From contig NZ_PEOG01000015.1 in assembly GCF_002761755.1 (NCBI RefSeq), forward strand, positions 43,517-107,516: a stretch of DNA of 64,000 nucleotides. The letters are read 5' to 3'. The DNA comes from Roseateles chitinivorans (lineage in GTDB: Bacteria > Pseudomonadota > Gammaproteobacteria > Burkholderiales > Burkholderiaceae_C). Made by a program: the position numbers and the translations under genes. This document shows, in pieces, positions 49,768 through 58,362 of this stretch. The number at the start of each line of letters is the position of its first letter. Within the stretch, counting starts at the first letter, position 1. The notes below the pieces were generated by a model. The model ran no database searches. It was not told the origin of the DNA and worked only from the letters and a program-made list of their open reading frames with translations.

Positions 49768-51273
49768 ATGTATCTGTCCCGCATCGCGCTGACCAATGTG
49801 CGCTCGATGGAGTCGCTGGCGATCGACTTCGGCATCAGCCCGGATGCGCCCGCCGGCACGAACCGGCGCTGGACGCTGCTGCTCGGCGAGAACGGCTGCG
49901 GCAAGAGCACGGTGCTGCGGGCGATCGGCCTGCTGCTGGCGGGCAGCGACGCGCTGCCGGAGTTGCTCGGCGACGCCGATGCCTGGATCCGCAACGGCAC
50001 GCGGCAATGCCGCATCGCCGGCACGCTGGTGACGGCCAAGGGCGAGCCGCGCGAGATCGCGCTGGAACTGCACCGCGGCGATGGCCTGCGCGACGTCTTC
50101 GAGCGCAACGCGCGGACGCTGGATGCGCTGGACGCGGCGATCCGGCATGCCGACCGCAACTACTTCGTGCTGGGCTATGGCGTGTCGCGCCGCCCGCCCG
50201 AAGGCGGCAAGCGGCTGAGCGCGCCGCTGGACGACAGCGCACGCTCGTCGCGCGCGCGGGCGCTGGCCTCGATGTTCTCGCCCGACGCCTCGCTGGTCTC
50301 GCTGCAGCGCTGGGCGATGGACCTCGACTACCGGCGCGGCGCGAGCGCACTGGCGCCGATCCGCGCGGCGCTCAACCAGCTGATGCGGGGCATGAACTTC
50401 TCGCGCATCGACAAGGCCTCGGGCCAGCTGATGTTCCACACCGTCGACGGCGAGGTGCCGCTGAACCAGCTGTCCGACGGCTACCAGAACATGGCCGCCT
50501 GGTGCGGCGACCTGCTCTACCGCATCACCGAGGCCTTCCCCGATCGCAAGGACCCGCTCGCCACCCGCGGCGTGCTGCTGATCGACGAGCTCGACCTGCA
50601 TCTGCACCCGGTCTGGCGCCGGCAGTTGGTCGACTTCCTGTCGGCGCTGCTGCCGCATTTCCAGTTCATCGCGACGACGCATTCGGCGCTGACCGCGCAG
50701 CAGAGTGGCGAGGGCGAGCTCTTCGTCATCCGCCGCGAAGGGCCGAAGCAGCGGCCGAAGCTGGTGCCCTTCGTCGGCGAGCCGCGCCTGATGGGCGTGC
50801 ATCAGCTGCTGATGAGCCCGATGTTCGGCCTGGCATCGATGGACTCGGTGGTGGTCGAGCAGGCGCGCGACACGGCCCGCAAGCTGCAGGCGAAGTCGAC
50901 GGGCAAGGGCAAGGCGCTGACCGCGCGCGAGCGCACGCAGTTGCAGCGCAGCACCGAGGTCCTGCGGGCCGCACCGGCGTGGGACGCGGTGCCCGCCTAT
51001 GCGCGCCAGCAGGCGACGCTGCTGAGGGAACTCAAGGCGACGATCGCGAAGCAGGCGGCCCGGTCCGCGAAGCCCGCGGCGCCCGAGCCGGCGGCGAAGA
51101 CGCGGGCACCGACGGCGAAGACCGCAAAAGTGACGAAGACGGCGAAGTCGACGAAGACCTCGAAGGCCGCGGCGCCAACGCCATCGGCCACCGCCGCGAT
51201 GCCGGCGTCCGCGCCGGCGCTGTCGCCGGGCAAGCTCAAGGCCGCCGTGAAGCGCGTGGAGCGGTCCAAGTGA
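49768..51273 (+). CDS. ptuA: Septu-type ATPase PtuA (AAA/ABC-like)
   Basis: 501 residues. ABC-type AAA ATPase: Walker A LLGENGCGKSTVL (38-50), signature-like LSDGYQNMA (235-243), Walker B VLLIDELDLHLHP (269-281) and the switch His in TTHSA (H305). The last 110 residues (about 390-501) are Lys/Ala/Thr-rich and basic, a histone-H1-like tail likely to bind nucleic acid. An HNH nuclease gene follows with a GTGA overlap. ATPase plus HNH is the two-gene plan of Septu antiphage defence, in which the ATPase holds the nuclease in check. Related OLD-like or RecF-like ATPases without a nuclease partner are the alternative. Confidence 0.78.
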   Translation: MYLSRIALTNVRSMESLAIDFGISPDAPAGTNRRWTLLLGENGCGKSTVLRAIGLLLAGSDALPELLGDADAWIRNGTRQCRIAGTLVTAKGEPREIALELHRGDGLRDVFERNARTLDALDAAIRHADRNYFVLGYGVSRRPPEGGKRLSAPLDDSARSSRARALASMFSPDASLVSLQRWAMDLDYRRGASALAPIRAALNQLMRGMNFSRIDKASGQLMFHTVDGEVPLNQLSDGYQNMAAWCGDLLYRITEAFPDRKDPLATRGVLLIDELDLHLHPVWRRQLVDFLSALLPHFQFIATTHSALTAQQSGEGELFVIRREGPKQRPKLVPFVGEPRLMGVHQLLMSPMFGLASMDSVVVEQARDTARKLQAKSTGKGKALTARERTQLQRSTEVLRAAPAWDAVPAYARQQATLLRELKATIAKQAARSAKPAAPEPAAKTRAPTAKTAKVTKTAKSTKTSKAAAPTPSATAAMPASAPALSPGKLKAAVKRVERSK

Positions 51274-52112
51274 TCCGCCTGCGGCGGCGACGCGACGCGG
51301 CGAGCCTGGGCGCCTTCACCGGCGTGAAGCTGCAGCAGCGGCTGCTCCGGCTCGAGGGCTATTTCTACGACGACGGCCGCCGAGTCGACTTCAAGCCGAA
51401 GTCGCGTCAGATCTGGTCGGCCGCGAAGCCGGCGCTGCGGCGCGAGACGGCCGGCAAGTGCGCCTACTGCGAGGCCGACACGGCGGTGGTCGCGCATGGC
51501 GACGTCGAGCACTTCCGGCCCAAGGACCCGTACTGGTGGCTGGCGTACTGCGTCGACAACTACACCTTCAGCTGCCAGGTGTGCAACCAGGTCCACAAGG
51601 GCAACCGCTTCCCGGTCACCGGCGCGCGGCTCAAGCCGCCGCGCATGCCGGCGGCGCGACCGGTCGATGCGGCCAAGGCGGCGGCGCTTGCCGAGCGCTT
51701 CTGCCCCGATCCCGCGTCCGCGACGGACGCCGCGCTGAAGCGGTTCTTCGCGGGCGAGCGTGCGCACCTGCCCGACCCCTACCTCGACGATCCGGAGCGG
51801 CTGTTTTCCTGGAATGCGATCGATGCGACGCAGGAGGTGTGGCTGATCGCCCGTGGCCGCTCCGCGAGGGCGAAAACCGCGGTGAAGGCGGCCGAGGAGG
51901 TGCTCGGCCTCAATCGCAGCGAGCTGCTGCGCCTGCGCTACCAGCGCTACGAGTTCCTCTACACCGCCGCGCTGGCTTTCCAGGAGATGGATCACGACGC
52001 GCCGAGCGCGGCGAAGGTGCTCGCGCAACTGCGCCGCCAGGCGGACGACGACCAGCCGTTCGCGGCGATGTCGCGGCACTTCCTCCGCACGTGGGGCTTG
52101 CTCGAGACTTGA
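51270..52112 (+). CDS. ptuB: Septu-type HNH endonuclease PtuB
   Basis: 280 residues from GTG at 51270, overlapping the ptuA stop (GTGA). An HNH nuclease with zinc pairs C64/C67 (CAYCEAD) and C102/C105 (CQVCNQVHKG). The catalytic block GDVEHFRPK (77-85) supplies His81, with Asn97 as a likely second HNH position. The N terminus (about 1-45) is Arg-rich. PtuB of Septu cleaves phage or host DNA or tRNA-like nucleic acid when the ATPase senses infection. The C-terminal half is helical without a recognised domain. Confidence 0.78.
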   Translation: MIRLRRRRDAASLGAFTGVKLQQRLLRLEGYFYDDGRRVDFKPKSRQIWSAAKPALRRETAGKCAYCEADTAVVAHGDVEHFRPKDPYWWLAYCVDNYTFSCQVCNQVHKGNRFPVTGARLKPPRMPAARPVDAAKAAALAERFCPDPASATDAALKRFFAGERAHLPDPYLDDPERLFSWNAIDATQEVWLIARGRSARAKTAVKAAEEVLGLNRSELLRLRYQRYEFLYTAALAFQEMDHDAPSAAKVLAQLRRQADDDQPFAAMSRHFLRTWGLLET

Positions 52113-52220
52113 CCGACACCCCCGAAAGCACGTCGCGTCATCCCCTCCTCCGAGGGCCGGCTTCCGACTCGCGCCTAGCGGTCTTGCGGCGCAAACTCTG
52201 CAGGTCCCAGCAGCGCCGTC

Positions 52221-52577
52221 GTGCGACCTCTCATGTGCAATTCAGCATCAAGCAGGAAGAAGGGCCCGGGCCTTGCCCAGTCACCGCCCAGGACTTCCCT
52301 GCACAAGCCTGCCCCTCAAGTCGAGGTCATTGACCGCCATGGACCTCCGGCCCAGCATTCGACCCTTCCCATCAAAGTCGCTGTACTGGAGACCAACGTG
52401 GACCGACTGCAGATCGAGATGAATGAACTCAAGACAGAGTTCCGGGAATTCCGCAAGGAGATGCGCGCGGAGATCATGGCCATCCGCACGCATGACTTCC
52501 GCCTTCTGTTCGGCGCCATCATCACGGTGGCGATCGGCGTGGCGGCATTGATGGCGAAAGGATTCCACTGGATCTGA
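52221..52577 (+). CDS. Small coiled-coil membrane protein
   Basis: 118 residues if started at GTG 52221, or 114 from ATG 52233; the start is uncertain. A charged coiled coil (about 55-92, LETNVDRLQIEMNELKTEF and onwards) precedes a single C-terminal TM segment (LLFGAIITVAIGVAALMA). Small coiled-coil proteins of this type are frequent near phage and plasmid genes, but no family is recognised. It lies 108 bp after ptuB on the same strand and might act with it. Confidence 0.7.
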   Translation: MRPLMCNSASSRKKGPGLAQSPPRTSLHKPAPQVEVIDRHGPPAQHSTLPIKVAVLETNVDRLQIEMNELKTEFREFRKEMRAEIMAIRTHDFRLLFGAIITVAIGVAALMAKGFHWI

Positions 52578-52608
52578 TCGAGCCGGCGAGCCCTTGGGGC
52601 AGGCCGGC

Positions 52609-53679
52609 TCAGACCACCACCGGCTCGGGCTCCAGCCGGATGCCGAAGCGGCCGTAGACGCTCTCCTGGATCGCCCGCGCCAGCGTGACGACCTCGGCGC
52701 CGCGGGCTTCGCCACGATTCACCAGGACCAGCGCCTGCTTCTCGTAGACGGCCGCGCCGCCGACGCTCTTGCCCTTCCATCCGCAGGCATCGATCAGCCA
52801 GCCGGCGGCCAGCTTGAAGCTGCCGTCGGGCATCGGGTAATGCACGATATGCGGGTCGCGGGTGATGATGTCGCGGCATTGCTCCGCGCTCACCACCGGG
52901 TTCTTGAAGAAGCTGCCCGCATTGCCGATGCGCGCCGGATCCGGCAGCTTGGCGCGCCGGATCTCGCAGATCCAGTCGAACACCTGCTTCGCGTCCGGCG
53001 CGGAGATGCCGGTCTCGGCCATCTTGCGCTCGATGTCCAGGTAGCCCAATTGAGGCTGCCACGGCTTGGGACAGCGCAGCCGCACCTTGGTGATCACGCT
53101 CTTGCCGGCCAGACCGCCGTAGCCGGTCTGCTTGAACACGCTGTCCCGGTAGCCGAAGCGGCACACCTCGGCCGGCAAGGTGACGCGCCGGCCGGTCGTC
53201 AGGTCCACGACATCCACGTTCTCGAGCCGATCCTTCAGCTCGACGCCGTAGGCGCCGATGTTCTGGACCGGCGCCGCGCCGACGGTGCCGGGGATCAGCG
53301 CGAGGTTCTCCAGGCCCGGCACGCCCAGCGCCAGCGAGCCCGCGACCGCCTCGTGCCAGGCCACGCCGGCACCGGCCTCGACGATCCAGCAGTCGTCGCG
53401 TTCCTCGACACGCAGGCCCGGGATCTCCATCTTCAGCACGACCGCGTCCACATCCCGCGTCAGCACCAGGTTCGAGCCGCCGCCGAGCACGAACTTCGGC
53501 GCGCGGCCGAGTTCGGGGTGATCGACGACGCGGCGCACGTCCAGCTCCTCGCGGATGCGCACCAGCCGGCGCGCCGTCGCCGGCAGGCCGAAGGTGTTGT
53601 AGGGCTTGAGGTTGACGTCGGTCTCGATGACGACGCCCTCGCGTCGCTCGGTCGAGGGGGGGATGGCGGGAGACTGCAT
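52609..53679 (-). CDS. murB: UDP-N-acetylenolpyruvoylglucosamine reductase
   Basis: 356 residues from the ATG at 53679. FAD-binding MurB with a GGGSNLVL motif, the family SFFKNP loop (GNAGSFFKNPVVS), the AGWLIDACGWKG segment and NTFGLPATARR at the start. It reduces the enolpyruvyl group in peptidoglycan precursor synthesis, using NADPH. The absence of the Tyr-loop insertion cannot be judged by eye, so type I versus II is left open. Divergent from yajQ across 72 bp. Confidence 0.95.
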   Translation of the reverse strand: MQSPAIPPSTERREGVVIETDVNLKPYNTFGLPATARRLVRIREELDVRRVVDHPELGRAPKFVLGGGSNLVLTRDVDAVVLKMEIPGLRVEERDDCWIVEAGAGVAWHEAVAGSLALGVPGLENLALIPGTVGAAPVQNIGAYGVELKDRLENVDVVDLTTGRRVTLPAEVCRFGYRDSVFKQTGYGGLAGKSVITKVRLRCPKPWQPQLGYLDIERKMAETGISAPDAKQVFDWICEIRRAKLPDPARIGNAGSFFKNPVVSAEQCRDIITRDPHIVHYPMPDGSFKLAAGWLIDACGWKGKSVGGAAVYEKQALVLVNRGEARGAEVVTLARAIQESVYGRFGIRLEPEPVVV

Positions 53680-53704
53680 GGCTAGAATTCTCGCCCATAT
53701 CCCC

Positions 53705-53727
53705 CGAAGGCCCGATCCGGGCCTTCG
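53705..53727 (+). promoter_or_regulatory. Stable hairpin in the yajQ leader
   Basis: CGAAGGCCCG (53705-53714) and CGGGCCTTCG (53718-53727) form a perfect 10-bp stem with a 3-base loop. A TAGAAT at 53683-53688 is a plausible -10 element, so the stem would lie in the 5' UTR of yajQ and might be an early terminator for murB's antisense strand. Function is inference. Confidence 0.4.
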
Positions 53728-53751
53728 CTCCTTTGAAAGAGATGTACGCAC

Positions 53752-54246
53752 ATGCCCAGCTTTGACACCGTCCTCGAGCCCGACATGGTGAAGGTCCGCA
53801 ACAGCGTGGACGCCAGCGCCAAGGAAATCGCCACCCGCTTCGACTTCAAGGGCACCAGCGCCGCCATCGAATGGAAGGACAAGGAGAAGGAAGTCCACGC
53901 CACCGGCGACGCCGAGTTCCAGCTCGAGCAGATCGAGGCGGTGCTCTATTCGAAGCTGACCAAGCAGGGCGTGGTGCTCGGCTTCGTCGACAAGCAGGAC
54001 AAGATCGAGAAGCTCGGCGGCGATCGGGTCAAGCAGGTCTACAAGATCAAGAACGGCCTGGAAGCGGCCGAAGCCAAGAAGGTCGTGGCCGCGATCAAGG
54101 AGAGCAAGCTCAAGGTGCAGGCGCAGATCGAGGGCGACATCGTGCGCATCACCGGCAAGTCGCTCGACGACCTGCAGGCCGCGCAGGGCGCGCTGCGCAA
54201 GGCACTGCCCGACCTGCCGCTGAGCTTCGACAACTACCGCAAGTGA
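53752..54246 (+). CDS. yajQ: YajQ-family nucleotide-binding protein
   Basis: 164 residues beginning MPSFDTVLEPDMVKVRNSVD, typical of YajQ, with the DFKGTSAAIEW segment and a terminal SFDNYRK. YajQ members bind cyclic di-GMP or other nucleotides in several bacteria and affect virulence gene expression. Length and motifs fit the family closely. Confidence 0.95.
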   Translation: MPSFDTVLEPDMVKVRNSVDASAKEIATRFDFKGTSAAIEWKDKEKEVHATGDAEFQLEQIEAVLYSKLTKQGVVLGFVDKQDKIEKLGGDRVKQVYKIKNGLEAAEAKKVVAAIKESKLKVQAQIEGDIVRITGKSLDDLQAAQGALRKALPDLPLSFDNYRK

Positions 54247-54365
54247 GCCGGGCCGGGTCCGCCCCGGCCTGAGCCTCGCGCCGGAGCACGACCAGGCGCC
54301 CTGCCCGCTCCCGCGCACCGACGGCCCCAGGCCGCGGCTGGATGACAACACATCGGGGGGACGAG

Positions 54366-57188
54366 ATGAGCACTCTTGGCAGGCCGGGCAGCCCCGGCTG
54401 GCGCGGTCCCGCGGCCGCCGCGTTGCTGGCGCTGTGCGCCGCGTCGGCGCAGGCGGACAGCGTCAAGGCCGCGCGCTATTACGAGGACGCGCTCAAGCGC
54501 TTCGAGCGCCAGGACATCGACGGCGCCGTCATCCAGCTGAAGAATGCACTGCAGCAGGACGCCCGCATGCTCTCCGTCCACGTGCTGCTGGGCAAGGCGC
54601 TGCTGATGCGCAGCGAGGCCGCGGCCGCCGAGGTGGAATTCAACGAGGCCCTCTCCCAGGGCATCAACCGCGCCGAGGTCGCCGTGCCGCTGGCGCAGGC
54701 GCTGGTCGCCCAGGGCAAGCAGCCCGAGGTCTTCAAGCTGCCGGCCCTGGTGCCGGACGGCCTGCCGGATCCCGTCCGCAAGGCTCTGCTGCTGGTGCGC
54801 GCCGCGGCGGCCTCGGACCTGGGCGAGCCCTCGCGCGCCCAGGCGCAGATCGACCTGGCCCGCGCGATCCCGCCCGACAACGCCGATACCTGGCTGGCCG
54901 AGGTGCCGCTGCGCCTGCGGGCGCGGCAGTTCGACCTGGCCAACACCGCGGCGGAGCAGGCGCTGCGCCTGGCGCCGGGCAACGGCGAGGCGCTGTACCA
55001 GAAGGCCACCGTGCCGCACGTGCAGGGCCGGCTGCAGGAGGCGCTCAAGGGCTACGAGCGGGCGATCGCCGCCGACCCTCGCCATCTGGAGGCGCAGTTG
55101 GCCCGCGCCGGCCTGCTGATCGATCTGGGCCGCGACGCGGACGCGCTGGCTCAGGCGCAGTCCGCGCTGAAGCTGGCGCCAAGCGAGCCGCGCGCGCTCT
55201 ACCTGACCGCCGTGCTGGCGGAGCGCCGCGGCGACGCCGCCAGCGCCCGCACCGCGCTCAAGGCCGTCACCGAGGAACTGGACCCGGTACCGATCGAGTT
55301 CATCCGCTACCGCCCGCAGGCGCTGATGCTCAACGGGCTGGCGCACTTCGGCCTGGGCGAGATGGAGAAGGCCAAGCCCTACCTGGAGTACGCGCAGCGC
55401 CAGACGCCCAACAGCCCGCTGTCCAAGCTGCTGGCGCAGGTCTATGTGGCGGAGCCCAATCTCGACCGGGCCGCGGACGTCCTGGACACCTACCTGCGCG
55501 CCTATCCGGGCGATGGCCAGGCGCTGGTGATGATGGCCACGCTGCAGATGGCGCAGGGCCGTCATGCCCGCGCCACCGCGCTGATGCAGGAGGCGCTCAA
55601 GGCCAAGGACGCGCCGGAGTTCCGCACCGCGCTGGGCCTGTCGCTGCTGCGTGGCGGCCAGTCCGGCGACGCGATCGGGGAACTGGAGAAGGCCTTCCAG
55701 CGCGACCCGCGCCAGACCTATGCCGGCATGGCGCTGGTGTCGCTGTACCTGCGCGCCGGGCAGACCGCCAAGGCCGTCGCGATCGCGGACCGGCTGGTCA
55801 GGCAGGAGCCCGCCAATCCGACCGCCTGGGTCCAGCTTGGCGTGGCGCGCCGCTCGGCCAACAACCTGCCGGGTGCGCGCGAGGCCTACCAGAAGGCGCT
55901 CCAGCTCGATCCCCAACTGGCCGAAGCCCAGCTCGGCCTGACGCGGGTGGACATCGCCGAGCGCAAGTTCGACGCGGCGCAGGCGCGCCTGGCCGCGATG
56001 CTCAAGGCCGACGAGAAGAATGCCGACGCGCTCTACGAGATGGCGCTGCTCAGCGAGGCCCGTGGCCAGGCCGCCGAGGTGCAGCGCTGGCTGACCAAGG
56101 CGACCGACGTCAGCACCTCGCGCAACACGCGGGCGGACCAGGCCCTGATCGCCTGGCTGCTCAAGCAGGACCAGGCGGGCGCCGCGCTCGAGGCCGCCAA
56201 GCGACTGCTCGGCAAGGCGCCGGATGATCCGCAGACCTTGATCGCCTATGCGCGGGCGCAGCTGGCCAACCGCGATGCCAACGGCGCCCGGGCCACGCTG
56301 ACCAGCGCGGCGCGGCGTTCCGGATTCGGCGCCGATCCGCTGGCCCAGATCGCCGCGCTGCAGCTGGACGCGCGCGACCCGGCGGGCGCCGCCTACAGCC
56401 TGGACAAGGCGCTGCAGACCGCACCGCAGCATGTGGGCGCGCTGGCGCTGTCCTCGACCGTGGCGCTGCAGCAAGGCAATCCCGCGCTGGCGGAGAAGCA
56501 GGCGCGGCAGGTGATTCAACTGCGACCGCAACTGGCCCTGGGCTACACGCTGCTGGCTGACGTGGCGCAGGCGCGGCGCCAGCCGGCCCAGGCGCTGGAC
56601 GCGCTGCGCAAGGCCCACGAGTTGCAACCCACCAGCGGCAGCCTGCTCGCGCTGATGCGGGCGCTGGGACAGCAGGACGGCAACGGCAAGACGGCGCAAG
56701 ACCTGGCCGAGCGCTGGCTGAAAACCCATCCGTCCGATCTGGCGGCCTGGAAGGCCCTGGGCGACGCGCAGGCCCGCGCGGGAAGCTTTCCGGCGGCACG
56801 CCGCAGCTACGAGACGGCGCTCAAGCTTCGGCCGAACGAAGTGGAGACGCTCAACAACCTGGCCAGCGTGATGATCCGCCAGGGCGAGGCGGCGGCGGCC
56901 GCGGCGACGGCCGAGCAGGCGCTGTCGCTCGATCCCCGCAACGTGGCCGTCATCGACACCGCCGGCTGGGCCTACCACCTCGCCGGCAATCCGGACCGTG
57001 CCCTGCAGCTCCTGCGCGACGCGCGGCTGCGGGAGCCGGGCAACCCGGAGATCCGCTATCACCTGGCCGCCGCCCTGGCCAAGGCCGGCCGGAAGGCGGA
57101 GGCGAAGGAGGAACTCGACGTCGCGCTGCGCAGCACCGCCTTCGACAGTCACAAGGAGGCGCTGGCCTTGAGCCAGACCTTGCGCTGA
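54366..57188 (+). CDS. prsT: TPR-repeat protein of the PEP-CTERM/exosortase system, PrsT type
   Basis: 940 residues from the ATG at 54366, which follows the GGGGGACGAG region; an ATG at 54342 is possible. The signal peptide (AAAALLALCAASAQA) lacks a canonical lipobox, whereas described PrsT proteins are often lipoproteins. The mature protein consists of some 20 TPR units, e.g. ALQQDARMLSVHVLLGKALL and AIAADPRHLEAQLARAGLLI. PrsT proteins normally accompany exosortase gene clusters, but no exosortase is visible in the window. It lies 190 bp before a PEP-CTERM protein, which strengthens the call. Confidence 0.8.
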   Translation: MSTLGRPGSPGWRGPAAAALLALCAASAQADSVKAARYYEDALKRFERQDIDGAVIQLKNALQQDARMLSVHVLLGKALLMRSEAAAAEVEFNEALSQGINRAEVAVPLAQALVAQGKQPEVFKLPALVPDGLPDPVRKALLLVRAAAASDLGEPSRAQAQIDLARAIPPDNADTWLAEVPLRLRARQFDLANTAAEQALRLAPGNGEALYQKATVPHVQGRLQEALKGYERAIAADPRHLEAQLARAGLLIDLGRDADALAQAQSALKLAPSEPRALYLTAVLAERRGDAASARTALKAVTEELDPVPIEFIRYRPQALMLNGLAHFGLGEMEKAKPYLEYAQRQTPNSPLSKLLAQVYVAEPNLDRAADVLDTYLRAYPGDGQALVMMATLQMAQGRHARATALMQEALKAKDAPEFRTALGLSLLRGGQSGDAIGELEKAFQRDPRQTYAGMALVSLYLRAGQTAKAVAIADRLVRQEPANPTAWVQLGVARRSANNLPGAREAYQKALQLDPQLAEAQLGLTRVDIAERKFDAAQARLAAMLKADEKNADALYEMALLSEARGQAAEVQRWLTKATDVSTSRNTRADQALIAWLLKQDQAGAALEAAKRLLGKAPDDPQTLIAYARAQLANRDANGARATLTSAARRSGFGADPLAQIAALQLDARDPAGAAYSLDKALQTAPQHVGALALSSTVALQQGNPALAEKQARQVIQLRPQLALGYTLLADVAQARRQPAQALDALRKAHELQPTSGSLLALMRALGQQDGNGKTAQDLAERWLKTHPSDLAAWKALGDAQARAGSFPAARRSYETALKLRPNEVETLNNLASVMIRQGEAAAAAATAEQALSLDPRNVAVIDTAGWAYHLAGNPDRALQLLRDARLREPGNPEIRYHLAAALAKAGRKAEAKEELDVALRSTAFDSHKEALALSQTLR

Positions 57189-57223
57189 GCTGCCGGAGCC
57201 CCGCTGGTGAGGGGTGCCGGTGC

Positions 57224-57242
57224 CTGTCAGAAAAACTTACAG
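57224..57242. promoter_or_regulatory. Imperfect palindrome upstream of the PEP-CTERM gene
   Basis: CTGTCAG (57224-57230), five A, then CTTACAG (57236-57242): six of seven outer pairs match. It lies about 60-80 bp upstream of the sigma-54-like element, where an enhancer-binding protein such as PrsR would bind. Assignment is inference. Confidence 0.4.
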
Positions 57243-57303
57243 TCCCGCTCCAAGGAACGACCGCTTCACGCTCAAGTGCTTGTGTCGTAAGGAAATCATG
57301 TCC

Positions 57304-57320
57304 TTGGCCCGGAGCTTGCT
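57304..57320 (+). promoter_or_regulatory. Sigma-54-type promoter of the PEP-CTERM gene
   Basis: TTGGCCCGGAGCTTGCT has GG at 57306-57307 and GC at 57318-57319 with exactly 10 bp between them. It deviates from the TGGCACG-N4-TTGCW consensus at one base. Start of transcription near 57331 would leave a leader of about 48 nt with AGGGG before the ATG. PEP-CTERM genes are often RpoN/PrsK/PrsR-dependent. Confidence 0.6.
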
Positions 57321-57378
57321 GATACGGGCCCGAACGAATCAGATGCTCCGACCGGGTCGGGGAGACCGAGGGGAAACC

Positions 57379-58212
57379 ATGCGAAAAGTTCAACAACGCC
57401 TGATGGGCCTGGCCGTGGTGGCGCTGGCGTCACTGCTGCCGCTCAGCGCGCATGCGCTTTCGACCTGGACGGCCAGCAGCTGCGTCACCAACTGCAGCGA
57501 GACTGGCGATGCCGCGCCCAACGTCAGCTACTCCGCCTACTCCGCGTCGATCAACACCTCGGGCGGCGCCTACTCGAGCACCAACGGCTTCGCGCAGAGC
57601 ACGCTGGCCTACTACAGCGGCGGCGGCTTCGGCGTGGTGGCCCCGAGCGGGGATGCGCAATCGCCCAACCACGCGCTGGACAACTACGGCTACCAGGACC
57701 TGATCCTGCTGAAGTTCGACGCCGCCGTGAACCTGACCCAGGTGAAGCTGGGCTGGTGGCAGTACGACAGCGACATCACCGTGCTGGCCTACACCGGCCT
57801 GACCGCGGGGGTCAACGTCGGCAACACGATCGCGGGCAAGACGGCGGCGACGCTGAAGTCGGCCAATGGCTGGTCGCTGGTCAACAGCTACGCGGATGTC
57901 GGCACTGCCGCCAACGCGACGGTCAACCTGAACACCAACGTCAGCTCCAGCTGGTGGATCATCACCGCCTACAACTCGCAGCTGGGCGGCGCGCCGACCG
58001 GCGGCGACGGCTCCACCAGCGGCCTGACCCGCGGCACCGGCACGAGCTACTCCGGTTATGACTTCGTCAAGCTGTTCTCCGTCGCCGGCAACAAGTCCGG
58101 CAGCGGAGGCGGCACGGGCGGCAACGTGCCGGAACCCGCCTCCCTCGCCCTGGCCTCGGTGGCCCTGCTCGGCCTGGTGAGCGTGCGCCGCCGCAAGCAA
58201 TCCCAACGCTGA
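57379..58212 (+). CDS. PEP-CTERM sorting-domain surface protein
   Basis: 277 residues from the ATG at 57379, behind AGGGG. Signal peptide (LMGLAVVALASLLPLSAHA), then a Ser/Asn/Gly/Thr-rich domain with two Cys (STWTASSCVTNCS). The C-terminal sorting signal is VPEPASLALASVALLGLV followed by RRRK. Exosortase (EpsH) cleaves such signals and attaches the protein to the cell surface or exopolysaccharide. The domain may belong to a named exosortase-dependent family (XDP1 type), but that is uncertain. Followed by a strong terminator. Confidence 0.9.
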   Translation: MRKVQQRLMGLAVVALASLLPLSAHALSTWTASSCVTNCSETGDAAPNVSYSAYSASINTSGGAYSSTNGFAQSTLAYYSGGGFGVVAPSGDAQSPNHALDNYGYQDLILLKFDAAVNLTQVKLGWWQYDSDITVLAYTGLTAGVNVGNTIAGKTAATLKSANGWSLVNSYADVGTAANATVNLNTNVSSSWWIITAYNSQLGGAPTGGDGSTSGLTRGTGTSYSGYDFVKLFSVAGNKSGSGGGTGGNVPEPASLALASVALLGLVSVRRRKQSQR

Positions 58213-58228
58213 GCCTCCCTGCTCCGCG

Positions 58229-58262
58229 AAAGGCGACCCGATGGGTCGCCTTTCTTTTTTTT
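58229..58262 (+). terminator. Intrinsic terminator after the PEP-CTERM gene
   Basis: AAAGGCGACCC (58229-58239), loop GAT, GGGTCGCCTTT (58243-58253), then a T-run to 58262. Eleven perfect pairs plus eight T make it one of the clearest terminators in the window. Confidence 0.93.
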
Positions 58263-58280
58263 CGAGGGCCCTCAAGGCAA

Positions 58281-58306
58281 AACGCCCGATGCAGGCATCG
58301 GGCGTT
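58281..58306 (-). terminator. Intrinsic terminator after typA
   Basis: AACGCCCGATGC (58281-58292) and GCATCGGGCGTT (58295-58306) are perfect arms (effective stem 10, loop 6). On the minus strand the stem is followed by TTGCC, a short T tract. It lies 57 bp beyond the typA stop. Confidence 0.7.
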
Positions 58307-58362
58307 GTCGTTGCTCGGGCCGACGCCCGGACCGTCGCAGTCCAGGCGTCTTCCGGTGCCGC

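Noticed and set aside
54234..57152. A 970-codon minus-strand frame opposite the TPR protein
   Set aside because: Its composition is Arg/Gln/Leu-rich reverse-complement noise, and the plus strand has clear TPR repeats with a signal peptide.
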